From Vaginella massiliensis (GTDB lineage: Bacteria; Bacteroidota; Bacteroidia; Flavobacteriales; Weeksellaceae): a DNA stretch of 64,000 nucleotides. Below the pieces are notes generated by a model that did not search any database, was not told the origin of the DNA, and saw only the letters and a list, made by a program, of their open reading frames with translations. Shown here piece by piece: positions 17,346 through 25,865 of the stretch (positions are counted from its first letter, which is position 1; the number at the start of each line of letters is the position of its first letter). The stretch is from assembly GCF_900089075.1 (NCBI RefSeq), contig NZ_LT593746.1, forward strand, positions 1,199,207 to 1,263,206, read 5' to 3'. The position numbers and the translations under genes are program-made.

Positions 17346-18599
17346 ATGAAAATCAAAGCGACTCTAATTACCATTGGTGACGAAATTTTAATCGGACAGA
17401 TTGTCGATACCAATTCGGCTTTTATTGCACAACAACTCAATCAGACTGGGATAGAAGTAGAAGAAATCCTTTCTGTAAAAGACGAATTATTTACGATTGT
17501 CGAAGCTTTACAACGTGGGATAGACAGCTCTGATATCGTCATTGTTACTGGCGGACTTGGGCCAACGAAAGACGATAAAACCAAAAACGCTTTGTGTCAT
17601 TTTTTAGATTGCGGCTTGGTTCGAGAAGCGCAGGTTTTAGAAAACATCAAGCAATTTTTTACTGCGAGAGGATATACCAAAGAGCTCAACAATTTGAATC
17701 AAGATCAAGCACTGATTCCAGCAAAATCAACCTTCATCCAAAACCGATACGGCACGGCTCCTGGTTTATGGACCAATTTTCACGGCAAAATTATCATCAA
17801 TTTACCAGGCGTTCCTATCGAAATGAAAGGTTTGATGCGCGAAGAAATAATCCCACGCTTGCGTACGCAATTCAATTCAGTTCATGTGGTGCATCGCAAT
17901 ATTTTGGTCACTGGAATTCCAGAAAGTGATTTGTCGATTTTGCTCCAAGAATGGGAAAACGAAATTCCAGATTTCATCAGTTTGGCGTATTTGCCCAATC
18001 GAACTTCGATCAATCTACGTTTTTCTGCATCGGGTTATGATGAAAAATTCATGAAAGATGAAATTCAAAACCAGATCGAAAAATTTAAACAAATCGCGGG
18101 GAAGTATTTGGTTTCTGAACATTCCAATAAATCCCAACAAATTTTAGGCGATCTTCTAAAAGAAAAAGGCTTCACCATTTCTACAGCCGAAAGCTGCACA
18201 GGTGGAACAATCGCTTCGATTCTCACTTCGATACCGGGCAGTTCGAGTTATTTTTTGGGTTCGGTGGTATCGTATGCCACATCGGTCAAAACTTCTGTTT
18301 TGGGCGTTTCGCAGCAAACGGTGGAGGAGTATTCGGTCGTGTCTGAACAGGTCGCAGAGCAAATGGCGAGCGGTGTGCGACAGTTGATTAATACAGACAT
18401 TGCTATTGCAACCACCGGAGTAGCTGGTCCTTGTAAAGGAGAAGACGGAAAAGAGGTCGGAACCGTATGGATCTCGGTGACAGATGGAAAATGTTTTTTG
18501 ACGAAAAAGTATTTTTATCCCGATTTGGATCGAGAAGATTTTATCGCCATTGTCTCGAATAACGCTTTGAATTTGGTAATAAAATTTTTAACGTCTTAA
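17346..18599 (+). CDS. cinA: CinA-family nicotinamide-nucleotide amidase
   Basis: A 417-residue full-length CinA. The N-terminal COG1058/MoaB-like domain has ITIGDEILIGQIVDTNSAFI and VTGGLGPTKDD; the C-terminal amidase domain has STAESCTGGTIASILTSIPG with the catalytic Ser region and IATTGVAGP. The enzyme deamidates nicotinamide mononucleotide to nicotinate mononucleotide, recycling NAD, and the N-terminal domain hydrolyses ADP-ribose in some species. Length agrees with two-domain members (about 410-420). It is a single gene whose 3' end faces rluD. Confidence 0.95.
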   Translation: MKIKATLITIGDEILIGQIVDTNSAFIAQQLNQTGIEVEEILSVKDELFTIVEALQRGIDSSDIVIVTGGLGPTKDDKTKNALCHFLDCGLVREAQVLENIKQFFTARGYTKELNNLNQDQALIPAKSTFIQNRYGTAPGLWTNFHGKIIINLPGVPIEMKGLMREEIIPRLRTQFNSVHVVHRNILVTGIPESDLSILLQEWENEIPDFISLAYLPNRTSINLRFSASGYDEKFMKDEIQNQIEKFKQIAGKYLVSEHSNKSQQILGDLLKEKGFTISTAESCTGGTIASILTSIPGSSSYFLGSVVSYATSVKTSVLGVSQQTVEEYSVVSEQVAEQMASGVRQLINTDIAIATTGVAGPCKGEDGKEVGTVWISVTDGKCFLTKKYFYPDLDREDFIAIVSNNALNLVIKFLTS

Positions 18600-18628
18600 T
18601 TCCAAAACATTCAAGATTTACAAGATTT

Positions 18629-19720
18629 TTATTCTAACTCTTTTGCATTACGGTCAATTGCCGTATGATCTTCTAAGGCTTGCGTCGAATGGGTTGAATA
18701 ATTTCGCCAACGTTCTAGCAGTTGTACCATATCTTGTGGCAGTGGCGATTCGAAATGCATTCGTTCTTCCGTCGTGGGATGAGTAAAACCGAGCGTTCTC
18801 GCGTGCAACGCTTGACGAGGACAAGTTGCAAAACAATTCTCTACAAATTGTCTGTATTTTGTAAAAGTTGTGCCTTTCAAAATTCTATCTCCACCATATC
18901 GAGCATCGTTGAAAAGAGGATGACCAATATGTTTGAAATGTGTGCGGATTTGGTGCGTGCGTCCGGTTTCGAGTTGGCATTGCACAAACGTAACATAGGA
19001 TAAACGCTCCAAGACTGTAAAATGAGTGACCGCATGTTTGCCTTGCGATCCGTCTTCGAAAACGGCCATCTGCAAACGGTCTTTCAGGTGTCGCCCAATA
19101 TGCCCTGTAATGGTGCCTTTTTCTTCTGCAACATTTCCCCAAACCAAGGCGTTGTACAAGCGTTCGGTGGTATGATTGGCAAATTGGTTTGCCAAATGAT
19201 TCATTGCGTGTTCTGTTTTGGCAATGACCAATAATCCACTGGTGTCTTTGTCTATTCTGTGTACCAAACCAGGGCGTTCTAGCTCAGCAGACAAAGACGG
19301 TAAATTTTCGAAATGATATCGAAGCGCATTTACCAAGGTGCCAGTATAATTCCCATGCCCTGGATGTACGACCAATCCGGCGGGTTTGTCTATTACCACA
19401 ACTTGATCGTCTTCGTAAACGATAGTCAGCGGAATGTTTTCGGGAATGATTTCATGCTCTCTTGGCGGATTCTCGAGCATAATCTGAATGTGATCATCGG
19501 GCTTTACCTTGTAATTTGATTTTACGGGTAAATTGTTGACCAATATATTTCCATTTTCTGCCGCTTGTTGTATTTTGTTTCGAGTTGCATTCTCGATTCG
19601 GGTCATCAAGAATTTATCTATACGCAATAACGATTGACCTTTGCCAACCGTTATTGCGAAATGTTCGTATAATTGATGTTGTTGTACTTCTTCTAAGTAA
19701 TCTTCAAAATCTTCCTGCAT
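18629..19720 (-). CDS. rluD: RluD-family 23S rRNA pseudouridine synthase
   Basis: A 363-residue pseudouridine synthase of the RluA family. An N-terminal S4 RNA-binding domain has RIDKFLMTRIENATRNKIQ and GNILVNN; the catalytic domain has VVIDKPAGLVVHPGHG and LVHRIDKDTSGLLVIAKT, where Asp in RIDKDTSG is the catalytic residue. Length and S4 fusion suggest the RluD type that modifies helix 69 of 23S rRNA. The first 16 or so residues are an acidic extension. The start at 19720 (ATG) leaves one base after the stop of the upstream PASTA gene; a TTG further upstream inside that gene was rejected. The pair PASTA-rluD looks like one transcript. Confidence 0.94.
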   Translation of the reverse strand: MQEDFEDYLEEVQQHQLYEHFAITVGKGQSLLRIDKFLMTRIENATRNKIQQAAENGNILVNNLPVKSNYKVKPDDHIQIMLENPPREHEIIPENIPLTIVYEDDQVVVIDKPAGLVVHPGHGNYTGTLVNALRYHFENLPSLSAELERPGLVHRIDKDTSGLLVIAKTEHAMNHLANQFANHTTERLYNALVWGNVAEEKGTITGHIGRHLKDRLQMAVFEDGSQGKHAVTHFTVLERLSYVTFVQCQLETGRTHQIRTHFKHIGHPLFNDARYGGDRILKGTTFTKYRQFVENCFATCPRQALHARTLGFTHPTTEERMHFESPLPQDMVQLLERWRNYSTHSTQALEDHTAIDRNAKELE

Positions 19721-19721
19721 C

Positions 19722-20681
19722 TTATTCAATTTCAATCCCTTCAGGTTGTTCTACTGGAGGTGTGTGGGTTTCTCTTGGGGTGACGACTTTAGGTTGCTCG
19801 ACCACCGATTTTTCGACTTTGTTTTGCTCGAGATAATCATTAAACAAGCTTCCGCTAATGGTATCGTCTTTGAAGTTTTTATACTCCCGATCCAATGCTC
19901 TTATTTCGCTTGCAATTTCTGAAGAAGATTTGGTCGAAATCCATATATCAACTGGCAAACCTTGGTCGTAACGGTCTTTGGTCAATGGAAATTGATAAAC
20001 TATACGTCCACTGATGGTGTCGTTGGTGCCTCCTAAAAATTGTATTTGTCCCAACTCGAAGAAATTTTGTTTCAAAATCTCACGAGCCGTTTGCAAATCC
20101 AATCCTATCAAGTTTGGCATGGGTACATTGTGCATCAATCCGCGGCCCAATACCAAATCGATTTTTGCAAAACGAGGCAAGACTGTTCCGGGTTTTATTT
20201 CTTTACCATTGTATAAAATACGCAAAACGGCATCTTTTGCCAAATCGGGTTCATAAATGATATCTTTGATCACCAAATCGGAGATTTTGAGTTGAGTAAA
20301 CGCCAAACGTTTCGACTTTCCTAAAAGATTGGGCAACTCGACTGGAGCATAAGTTCTTGGGTTCGATTTGATGAATATTCTTCGCCCTTCCTTTACCTTA
20401 AAACCAGCGTTTGGGTAAAAATCCATCACAGCAAACGGTTTCACTTTCGGGTCGAAACGTACCGAGTCTACTTCATACGTCAAACCGAGGCTCTCCAAGC
20501 GTGCAGTGGCTTCTTTTATGTTCATATTTTTCAAATCAGGAACCTCAATGGCTTCGCCGTGATTGGTGTACGAGCTCAACCAAATATTAAAAATGAAAAA
20601 ATACAAACCATAACTTATTGCACCGATAAGTACCAGGTTGAGCCAGAATTTCCAGCTGATTAAAATTTTTAAAAACTTCAT
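19722..20681 (-). CDS. Membrane-anchored PASTA-domain protein
   Basis: A 319-residue protein with one N-terminal transmembrane helix (about residues 9-32) and then three PASTA repeats, seen as EVPDLKNMNIKEATARLESLGL, VELPNLLGKSKRLAFTQL and VPMPNLIGLDLQTAREILKQ. The C-terminus is a low-complexity acidic/Pro-rich tail. PASTA domains bind muropeptides in Ser/Thr kinases and PBP2x, but this protein has no kinase or transpeptidase domain. It is divergent from ddl, so a periplasmic role related to peptidoglycan is plausible but unproven. Such stand-alone PASTA proteins next to rluD are frequent in Bacteroidota (recalled, not checked). Confidence 0.88.
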   Translation of the reverse strand: MKFLKILISWKFWLNLVLIGAISYGLYFFIFNIWLSSYTNHGEAIEVPDLKNMNIKEATARLESLGLTYEVDSVRFDPKVKPFAVMDFYPNAGFKVKEGRRIFIKSNPRTYAPVELPNLLGKSKRLAFTQLKISDLVIKDIIYEPDLAKDAVLRILYNGKEIKPGTVLPRFAKIDLVLGRGLMHNVPMPNLIGLDLQTAREILKQNFFELGQIQFLGGTNDTISGRIVYQFPLTKDRYDQGLPVDIWISTKSSSEIASEIRALDREYKNFKDDTISGSLFNDYLEQNKVEKSVVEQPKVVTPRETHTPPVEQPEGIEIE

Positions 20682-20701
20682 TCAAAAACGAATTATGAGT
20701 A

Positions 20702-20709
20702 CAAATATA
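20702..20709 (-). promoter_or_regulatory. -7 box of the PASTA-rluD operon
   Basis: TATATTTG on the minus strand matches TAnnTTTG and lies 20 bases upstream of the ATG at 20681. Confidence 0.5.
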
Positions 20710-20747
20710 AAATAAAAAACAGGTCCTGAATATATTCACGAAAGTTT

Positions 20748-20755
20748 TATCTTTG
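20748..20755 (+). promoter_or_regulatory. -7 box of ddl-coaD
   Basis: TATCTTTG matches TAnnTTTG and lies 16 bases upstream of the ddl ATG, giving a short 5' leader of about 10 bases. Confidence 0.5.
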
Positions 20756-20771
20756 ATAAAATTTTAGGAAT

Positions 20772-21761
20772 ATGTTGAAAGTGGCTGTTGTAGCAGGAGG
20801 ATATTCTGATGAAAGCGTCATCTCGCTCAAGAGTTGTGAGCTTATTTATCAGAATATCGATCAGTCGAAATACGAACCCATCCGAGTTAGGATTCTCAAA
20901 GAAGGTTGGTATGCAGAAATTGATGGAGAAAAATACCCAATTCACAGAGGCGATTTTACTTTTGATCGTCATGGCGAAAAGGTGAAATTCGATGTCGTGT
21001 TCAATACCATACATGGTACACCCGGCGAAGATGGATATTTACAAGCCTATTTCGAAATGATCGGAATCAAATACAACGGTTGCGATTTTTATCAATCGGC
21101 CATCACATTCAACAAGAAAGACTGTATCGCGGTGCTTAGCAAATACGGTATTCCACACGCCCAATCGGTCTATGTTGCTGCAAATGAACAATTGAATCAC
21201 GATGAGGTTTTGGCAAAAGTAGGATTGCCTTGTTTTGTGAAACCAAACAAATCGGGTTCGAGTTTGGGGATTTCGAAAGTGCATTCGAAAGAAGAATTAC
21301 AGCCTGCGTTGGACAAAGCCTTTCGAGAAGATCGCGAAGTGTTGATCGAAAGCTTTTTAGACGGAACTGAAGTTTCAGTTGGCGTTCTGAAATACAATGG
21401 CGTAACCACCGTTTTGGGCATTACCGAAATCATTTCTGAAAACGAATTCTTCGATTACGAAGCCAAATACGAAGGAAAATCACAAGAAATTACGCCCGCG
21501 CGTCTGGATACCAAAACCGAACAAAAAGTGAGAAATATTGCAGCCAAAGCATACGATGCGTTGAACATGACTGGTTTTTCGCGATCAGAATACATTGTTG
21601 TAAACGGCGAACCCTATTTTTTAGAAATGAATACTTTACCCGGCATGTCGCCAGCGAGTATTTTCCCACAACAAGCTCAGCATGCTGGCATAAGCATGAA
21701 AGATTTGATAGAAAGTGAATTGAATTTTGCCCTTAATAAAACTTCTCCATGGAACGTATAG
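20772..21761 (+). CDS. ddl: D-alanine--D-alanine ligase
   Basis: A 329-residue ATP-grasp ligase that joins two D-Ala for peptidoglycan precursors. Seen are the N-terminal VVAGGYSDESVISLKS (a variant of the usual GGxSxExxVS), HGTPGEDGYLQAYFE, the ATP-grasp KPNKSGSSLGISKV, and the C-terminal magnesium-binding YFLEMNTLPGMSPAS. The serine of the ATP-grasp small loop and the Asn/Glu metal ligands are present. Length is typical. Its last 13 bases overlap the coaD start, so the two are co-translated. It is divergent from the PASTA protein gene. Confidence 0.96.
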   Translation: MLKVAVVAGGYSDESVISLKSCELIYQNIDQSKYEPIRVRILKEGWYAEIDGEKYPIHRGDFTFDRHGEKVKFDVVFNTIHGTPGEDGYLQAYFEMIGIKYNGCDFYQSAITFNKKDCIAVLSKYGIPHAQSVYVAANEQLNHDEVLAKVGLPCFVKPNKSGSSLGISKVHSKEELQPALDKAFREDREVLIESFLDGTEVSVGVLKYNGVTTVLGITEIISENEFFDYEAKYEGKSQEITPARLDTKTEQKVRNIAAKAYDALNMTGFSRSEYIVVNGEPYFLEMNTLPGMSPASIFPQQAQHAGISMKDLIESELNFALNKTSPWNV

Positions 21762-22219
21762 CTGTATTCCCCGGGTCATTTGATCCTATCACTATTGGTC
21801 ATATGGATATCATCGAACGCGCTGCGCCATTATTCGATAAAATAATTGTCGCCATCGGAACCAATTCTGCCAAAAAATACATGTTCAGCTTAGAAGAGCG
21901 GAAATACTTTATAAGCAAAGCAATCGAACGCTTCGAAAACGTGGTCGTAGACACTTACGAGGGTTTAACGATAGATTATTGCCTGAATAACGATGCTCGC
22001 TATATTGTGAGAGGATTGCGCAACCCTTCGGATTTCGAATTCGAAAAAGCAATCGCACACACCAACAGGGCCATTTCGAATTACGATGTAGAAACCGTGT
22101 TTTTGTTGACAAATTCTGGAAAGGCTTATATCAGCTCGAGCATTGTGCGCGATGTGATGATAAATGGTGGAAATTACGAAAAACTCGTGCCGCCATCTGT
22201 TAAGTATAAAAAGAAATAA
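21749..22219 (+). CDS. coaD: Phosphopantetheine adenylyltransferase
   Basis: A 156-residue nucleotidyltransferase catalysing the fourth step of CoA synthesis (4'-phosphopantetheine plus ATP to dephospho-CoA). The signature AVFPGSFDPITIGHMDII contains the TxGH nucleotide-binding motif, and the C-terminal YISSSIVRDV matches the ISSTxVR motif. Length matches the family (about 160). It overlaps ddl by 13 bases and ends before a terminator. Confidence 0.97.
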   Translation: MERIAVFPGSFDPITIGHMDIIERAAPLFDKIIVAIGTNSAKKYMFSLEERKYFISKAIERFENVVVDTYEGLTIDYCLNNDARYIVRGLRNPSDFEFEKAIAHTNRAISNYDVETVFLLTNSGKAYISSSIVRDVMINGGNYEKLVPPSVKYKKK

Positions 22220-22275
22220 CGGTTTTATTTTTAGAAATAAAACAAAAAATAGCTCGAGAGCATTGCTTATCAGTG

Positions 22276-22306
22276 AATCCGTTCCATTGTAGAGCGGATT
22301 TTTTTT
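22276..22306 (+). terminator. Terminator of ddl-coaD
   Basis: AATCCGTTC pairs with GAGCGGATT (one G-T pair) around a seven-base loop and is followed by a run of seven to eight T. Confidence 0.85.
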
Positions 22307-22330
22307 AACGGCTTTGTAACGAAGAATCCG

Positions 22331-22338
22331 TATTTTTG
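22331..22338 (+). promoter_or_regulatory. -7 box of lnt
   Basis: TATTTTTG matches TAnnTTTG. It overlaps a TTG (22336) that would otherwise be a possible start of lnt and therefore argues against it. Confidence 0.5.
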
Positions 22339-22365
22339 CGATTACAAATGGATTATAATTTTATC

Positions 22366-24012
22366 ATGAAAAAATATATAGCCTATGCGGTGCTTACCGG
22401 CTTGTTGTTGTCTTTGGCTTGGCCATCTTACGGATTTCCTTTGCTCGTTTTTGTAGGCTTTGTTCCGTTGTTGTTGGCCGAACATCAGCTCACACAGCGT
22501 CCGCAATATCAAAAAAAAGGAATCAAGATTTTCGCATTGAGTTTCCTATCGTTTCTCATTTGGAACGCCATTGTAATTTGGTGGCTGCATTACGCAAAAC
22601 AGTACAACGCTCAGGGTGAATTGGCAAACTCGTGGATCGCCTATCTGATTCCGGTTTTTGCTAATACTTTACTGATGAGTGTGGTATTTTTACTCTTCCA
22701 TTGGGTGAAAAAAACAGCTGGGAATCTGTACGGAATGTTGTTTTTACCAGCAGTTTGGATGGCTTTCGAAAAATTTCATCTCAATTGGGAAATGACTTGG
22801 CCTTGGTTCAACCTCGGGTATGTTTTTGCCGAATATTACCAATGGGTGCAGTGGTACGAATTTACGGGTACTTTTGGAGGAACACTTTGGGTCTTGATCG
22901 TCAATTTGATTGTGTTTTATTATTACACCGCATATCACAACAAAAAAGATGTGCGATATCTGAAAAAACTTGGTGTATATGCAGGACTTTGGATTGCAAT
23001 TCCGATAGGCATTTCCTATGCGATTTATACCACTTATGAAGAACAAGGCGACGAGCTTGAAGCCGTGGTTTTGCAACCAGCATTGGATCCTTATACCGAA
23101 AAATATCAGAAAGATCGATTTACTATCTATCAAGAATTGATAGAACTTACAGACGGCGTAATTACCGAAAATACACAATTTGTCGTAGGTCCAGAAACTG
23201 CCATTCCAGGCTCGGGACCAGGATTTGTTTTAGATAAAATCTACGACGATGCCATCATCCAACAAGTTGAAGCTTGGGTAAAACAACATCCAAAGGTGAA
23301 TTTTGTAACCGGTGCAGAGCTGATGCGAATCTATCCATTGCCCGAATTGGCGACCGAAACTGCCTCTCTTTATCCAAATACATTGTTGTATTACGACGCA
23401 TTCAATTCGGCAATCCAACTCAATGTTCAAGATAGCATACAATTTTATCATAAATCCAAACTGGTGGTGGGGGTAGAGCATTTTCCATATCGCAAGTTCC
23501 TGAAGCCGATAATTGGTGAAATGATGCTGAATTTTGGCGGCACCATGAAAACCTTGGGCACACAGCCAGAACCTTCTGTTTTCAAAAATTCGTTGAACAA
23601 AGCAGTTGTTGCACCAGTGATTTGCTACGAATCGATTTTTGGAGAATACCTTACCCAATACGCAAAAAAAGGAGCGAATGTAATTTTTACCATGACCAAC
23701 GATTCGTGGTGGGAAGACACAGAAGGGCATAAACAATTGCTTTTGTATGGAAATTTGAGGGCGATAGAACTACGCAAACCCATTGTGCGATCGGCAAATT
23801 CGGGTATTTCTGCGTTTGTCAATCAGCGGGGTGATGTGGTCGATTTTTTACCATACGGAATGAAAGGTGCCTTGAAAGGAAATGTTAAAATGAATGAAAA
23901 GTTAACTTTTTATGCTAAATTTGGCGATTATATTGCAAGGGTAGGCATCATGGTGATGGGAATTATATTGGCGTACACCCTCCTACAAATCCTACTATTC
24001 AAGCGAAAATAA
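22366..24012 (+). CDS. lnt: Apolipoprotein N-acyltransferase
   Basis: A 548-residue inner-membrane enzyme that adds the third acyl chain to lipoproteins. The N-terminal half has about six hydrophobic segments, starting with the conserved LLSLAWPSYGFPLLVFVGFVP (shown in part). The periplasmic nitrilase domain has the Glu-Lys-Cys triad: Glu in VVGPETAIPG, Lys in YHKSKLVVGVEHFP and Cys in PVICYESIFGE. A last membrane helix ends in KRK. The ATG at 22366 gives the usual N-terminus; an ATG at 22348 six codons earlier is possible and would fit a nearly leaderless transcript. Lipoproteins in this window that would be substrates include SusD and the NlpE-like protein. Confidence 0.93.
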   Translation: MKKYIAYAVLTGLLLSLAWPSYGFPLLVFVGFVPLLLAEHQLTQRPQYQKKGIKIFALSFLSFLIWNAIVIWWLHYAKQYNAQGELANSWIAYLIPVFANTLLMSVVFLLFHWVKKTAGNLYGMLFLPAVWMAFEKFHLNWEMTWPWFNLGYVFAEYYQWVQWYEFTGTFGGTLWVLIVNLIVFYYYTAYHNKKDVRYLKKLGVYAGLWIAIPIGISYAIYTTYEEQGDELEAVVLQPALDPYTEKYQKDRFTIYQELIELTDGVITENTQFVVGPETAIPGSGPGFVLDKIYDDAIIQQVEAWVKQHPKVNFVTGAELMRIYPLPELATETASLYPNTLLYYDAFNSAIQLNVQDSIQFYHKSKLVVGVEHFPYRKFLKPIIGEMMLNFGGTMKTLGTQPEPSVFKNSLNKAVVAPVICYESIFGEYLTQYAKKGANVIFTMTNDSWWEDTEGHKQLLLYGNLRAIELRKPIVRSANSGISAFVNQRGDVVDFLPYGMKGALKGNVKMNEKLTFYAKFGDYIARVGIMVMGIILAYTLLQILLFKRK

Positions 24013-24041
24013 AAATTATTTAAAAATAATTAACAAAATGG

Positions 24042-24072
24042 TTGTATAAGTGATAAATAATTCATTACTTTG
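24042..24072 (+). promoter_or_regulatory. Predicted promoter of rpmB-rpmG-DUF4295
   Basis: TTG (24042-24044) and TTACTTTG (24065-24072, one mismatch to TAnnTTTG) are separated by 20 bases, the usual Bacteroidota spacing. The leader to the rpmB ATG is about 24 bases. Confidence 0.5.
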
Positions 24073-24102
24073 CACTCCGTTTAAAATAAGACAAGAGAAA
24101 AG

Positions 24103-24339
24103 ATGTCAAAGATTTGTCAAATTACAGGTAAGAAGAGATTAGTGGGAAACAATGTTTCTCATGCTAATAATAAGTCAAAACGCACTTTTGAAGTGAATTT
24201 GTTCAAGAAGAGATTTTATTTACCAGAAACTGAAGAGTGGATCACGCTAAGAGTTTCTGCACACGGCTTGAAAACCATCAACAAATTAGGTATTGAAGAA
24301 GCGGTGAGAAGATCTCGTAAAGAAGGTTTAATCAAATAA
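24103..24339 (+). CDS. rpmB: 50S ribosomal protein L28
   Basis: A 78-residue ribosomal protein with the family start [23 protein letters not shown] and basic residues throughout ([19 protein letters not shown]). It lacks the zinc-ligand Cys pairs found in some L28; a single Cys at position 5 remains. It is first of a three-gene unit with rpmG and the DUF4295 gene, spaced by 12 and 14 bases. Confidence 0.98.
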   Translation: MSKICQITGKKRLVGNNVSHANNKSKRTFEVNLFKKRFYLPETEEWITLRVSAHGLKTINKLGIEEAVRRSRKEGLIK

Positions 24340-24351
24340 TATTATACCACC

Positions 24352-24534
24352 ATGGCAAAAAAAGGTAACAGAGTACAAGTTATTTTAGAGTGTACAGAGC
24401 ATAAAGAAAGTGGTATGCCAGGAATGTCTCGTTATATCACGACAAAGAACAAAAAAAATACTCCAGATCGTATTGAGTTGAAAAAATTCAACCCAGTATT
24501 GAAAAGGTATACAATTCATAAGGAGATCAAATAA
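24352..24534 (+). CDS. rpmG: 50S ribosomal protein L33
   Basis: A 60-residue ribosomal protein: [39 protein letters not shown] and the C-terminal RYTIHKEIK are typical. Only one Cys is present, so this is a zinc-free (C-minus) L33, in line with the C-minus look of L28 upstream. Both zinc-free forms are usual when zinc storage in ribosomes is not used; whether paralogues exist elsewhere cannot be seen. Confidence 0.98.
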   Translation: MAKKGNRVQVILECTEHKESGMPGMSRYITTKNKKNTPDRIELKKFNPVLKRYTIHKEIK

Positions 24535-24548
24535 TAAAATTGTAGACA

Positions 24549-24698
24549 ATGGCAAAGAAAACGGTAGCAACCCTTCAGACTGGGTCTAAAAAAATGACCA
24601 AAGTTATCAAAATGGTAAAATCTCCTAAAACTGGAGCTTACGTATTTGTAGAGAAAGTAGTAAATGCAGATGACGCCAACAGCTTTTTTTCGAAATAA
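24549..24698 (+). CDS. DUF4295 small basic protein
   Basis: A 49-residue lysine-rich protein that starts MAKKTVATLQTGSKKMTKVI and ends in DDANSFFSK. Its position directly after rpmG (14 bases) and its sequence fit the DUF4295 family, which is restricted to Bacteroidota and always sits beside L28/L33. A ribosome-associated role is likely from context and charge but is not demonstrated by sequence. Confidence 0.85.
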   Translation: MAKKTVATLQTGSKKMTKVIKMVKSPKTGAYVFVEKVVNADDANSFFSK

Positions 24699-24724
24699 GC
24701 AACATCTTCATTATAGAAAAGTTT

Positions 24725-24753
24725 AAAAGCTACCGCAGAGGGTAGCTTTTTTT
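24725..24753 (+). terminator. Terminator of the rpmB operon
   Basis: AAAAGCTACC pairs with GGTAGCTTTT around a six-base loop (GCAGAG), followed by T residues to 24753. Confidence 0.9.
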
Positions 24754-24797
24754 ATTGTGTTTATTTAATTATATTCGTATCAAAATTTCGACGCTAC

Positions 24798-25760
24798 ATG
24801 AGTTGGTTCAAAAAAATTCTTGGTAAAGAGAGCAAAGAAAAATTAGATGAAGGATTAGAAAAATCTAAACAATCGTTTTTCGATAAAATATCTCGTACCG
24901 TTGTAGGAAAATCAAAAGTTGACGATGAAGTTCTCGATGACTTGGAAGAAGTGTTGATCTCTTCGGATGTTGGCGTAGAGACCACCATCAAGATTATACG
25001 AAGAATTGAAGATCGTGTAGCCAGAGATAAATATGTTTCTACCTCAGAATTAGACCGTATTCTACGAGAAGAAATCGCAGCCTTGCTCGCCGAAAACAAG
25101 ACAGATGATACGCATGGTTTTCAAATCCCGAAACGCGACACGCCGTTTGTCATTATGGTTGTTGGGGTGAACGGTGTAGGGAAAACCACCACAATAGGCA
25201 AATTGGCGGCGCAGTTCAAATCACAAGGATTAAAAGTGGTGTTGGGCGCAGCCGATACATTCAGAGCAGCAGCAGTAGACCAATTGGTGATTTGGTCCGA
25301 AAGAGCCGACGTGCCAATCGTGAAACAAGCGATGGGTTCCGACCCAGCTTCGGTAGCTTATGATACGGTTGCTTCGGCAGTTGCACAAAAAGCAGATGTA
25401 GTATTGATCGATACCGCAGGCCGTTTGCACAACAAAATCAATTTGATGAACGAATTGACCAAGATAAAGCGTGTCATGCAAAAGGTAATTCCAGACGCAC
25501 CACACGAAGTGCTGTTGGTTTTGGATGGTTCTACAGGTCAAAATGCGTTTGAACAGGCCAAGCAGTTTACACAAGCAACCGATGTTAGCTCGTTGGCGGT
25601 GACCAAACTCGATGGTACAGCCAAAGGCGGTGTGGTTATCGGGATATCGGATCAGTTCAAAATTCCGGTAAAATACATTGGCGTAGGCGAAGGGATAAAT
25701 GATTTGCAAGCCTTTGATAAAATGGAATTTATCGATTCTTTTTTCAATCGAAATAAATAA
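24798..25760 (+). CDS. ftsY: Signal recognition particle receptor
   Basis: A 320-residue SRP GTPase that docks SRP-ribosome complexes at the inner membrane for co-translational insertion. Seen are the N domain (residues about 1-100), the P-loop GVNGVGKTTTIGKLA, the insertion box region with GAADTFRAAAVDQL, DTAGRLHNK, TKLDGTAKGG and the C-terminal IGVGEGINDLQAFD. The long acidic A domain of E. coli FtsY is missing, as in many short FtsY proteins; a basic amphipathic N-terminal helix (WFKKILGKESKEKL) could bind lipids instead. It is a single gene between two terminators. Confidence 0.97.
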   Translation: MSWFKKILGKESKEKLDEGLEKSKQSFFDKISRTVVGKSKVDDEVLDDLEEVLISSDVGVETTIKIIRRIEDRVARDKYVSTSELDRILREEIAALLAENKTDDTHGFQIPKRDTPFVIMVVGVNGVGKTTTIGKLAAQFKSQGLKVVLGAADTFRAAAVDQLVIWSERADVPIVKQAMGSDPASVAYDTVASAVAQKADVVLIDTAGRLHNKINLMNELTKIKRVMQKVIPDAPHEVLLVLDGSTGQNAFEQAKQFTQATDVSSLAVTKLDGTAKGGVVIGISDQFKIPVKYIGVGEGINDLQAFDKMEFIDSFFNRNK

Positions 25761-25781
25761 AATAAGATAGCTTTATAGCAG

Positions 25782-25818
25782 AAAAAATCTCCTAACTTTT
25801 GGTTAGGAGATTTTTTTT
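25782..25818. terminator. Bidirectional terminator between ftsY and the acyl-CoA reductase gene
   Basis: Stem of about 15 pairs (25782-25796 with 25802-25816), TTTTG loop, A-rich on the left and T-rich on the right. It serves two converging genes. Confidence 0.9.
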
Positions 25819-25865
25819 GAGCCCAATTCAGCTGTTTTACTTTTCTACAGCAGCGTTTTTATTTA

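Noticed and set aside
23230-23736. Minus-strand ORF of 168 codons opposite lnt
   Set aside because: Antisense to the conserved nitrilase domain of lnt, with Cys/His/Phe-rich composition typical of a shadow frame.
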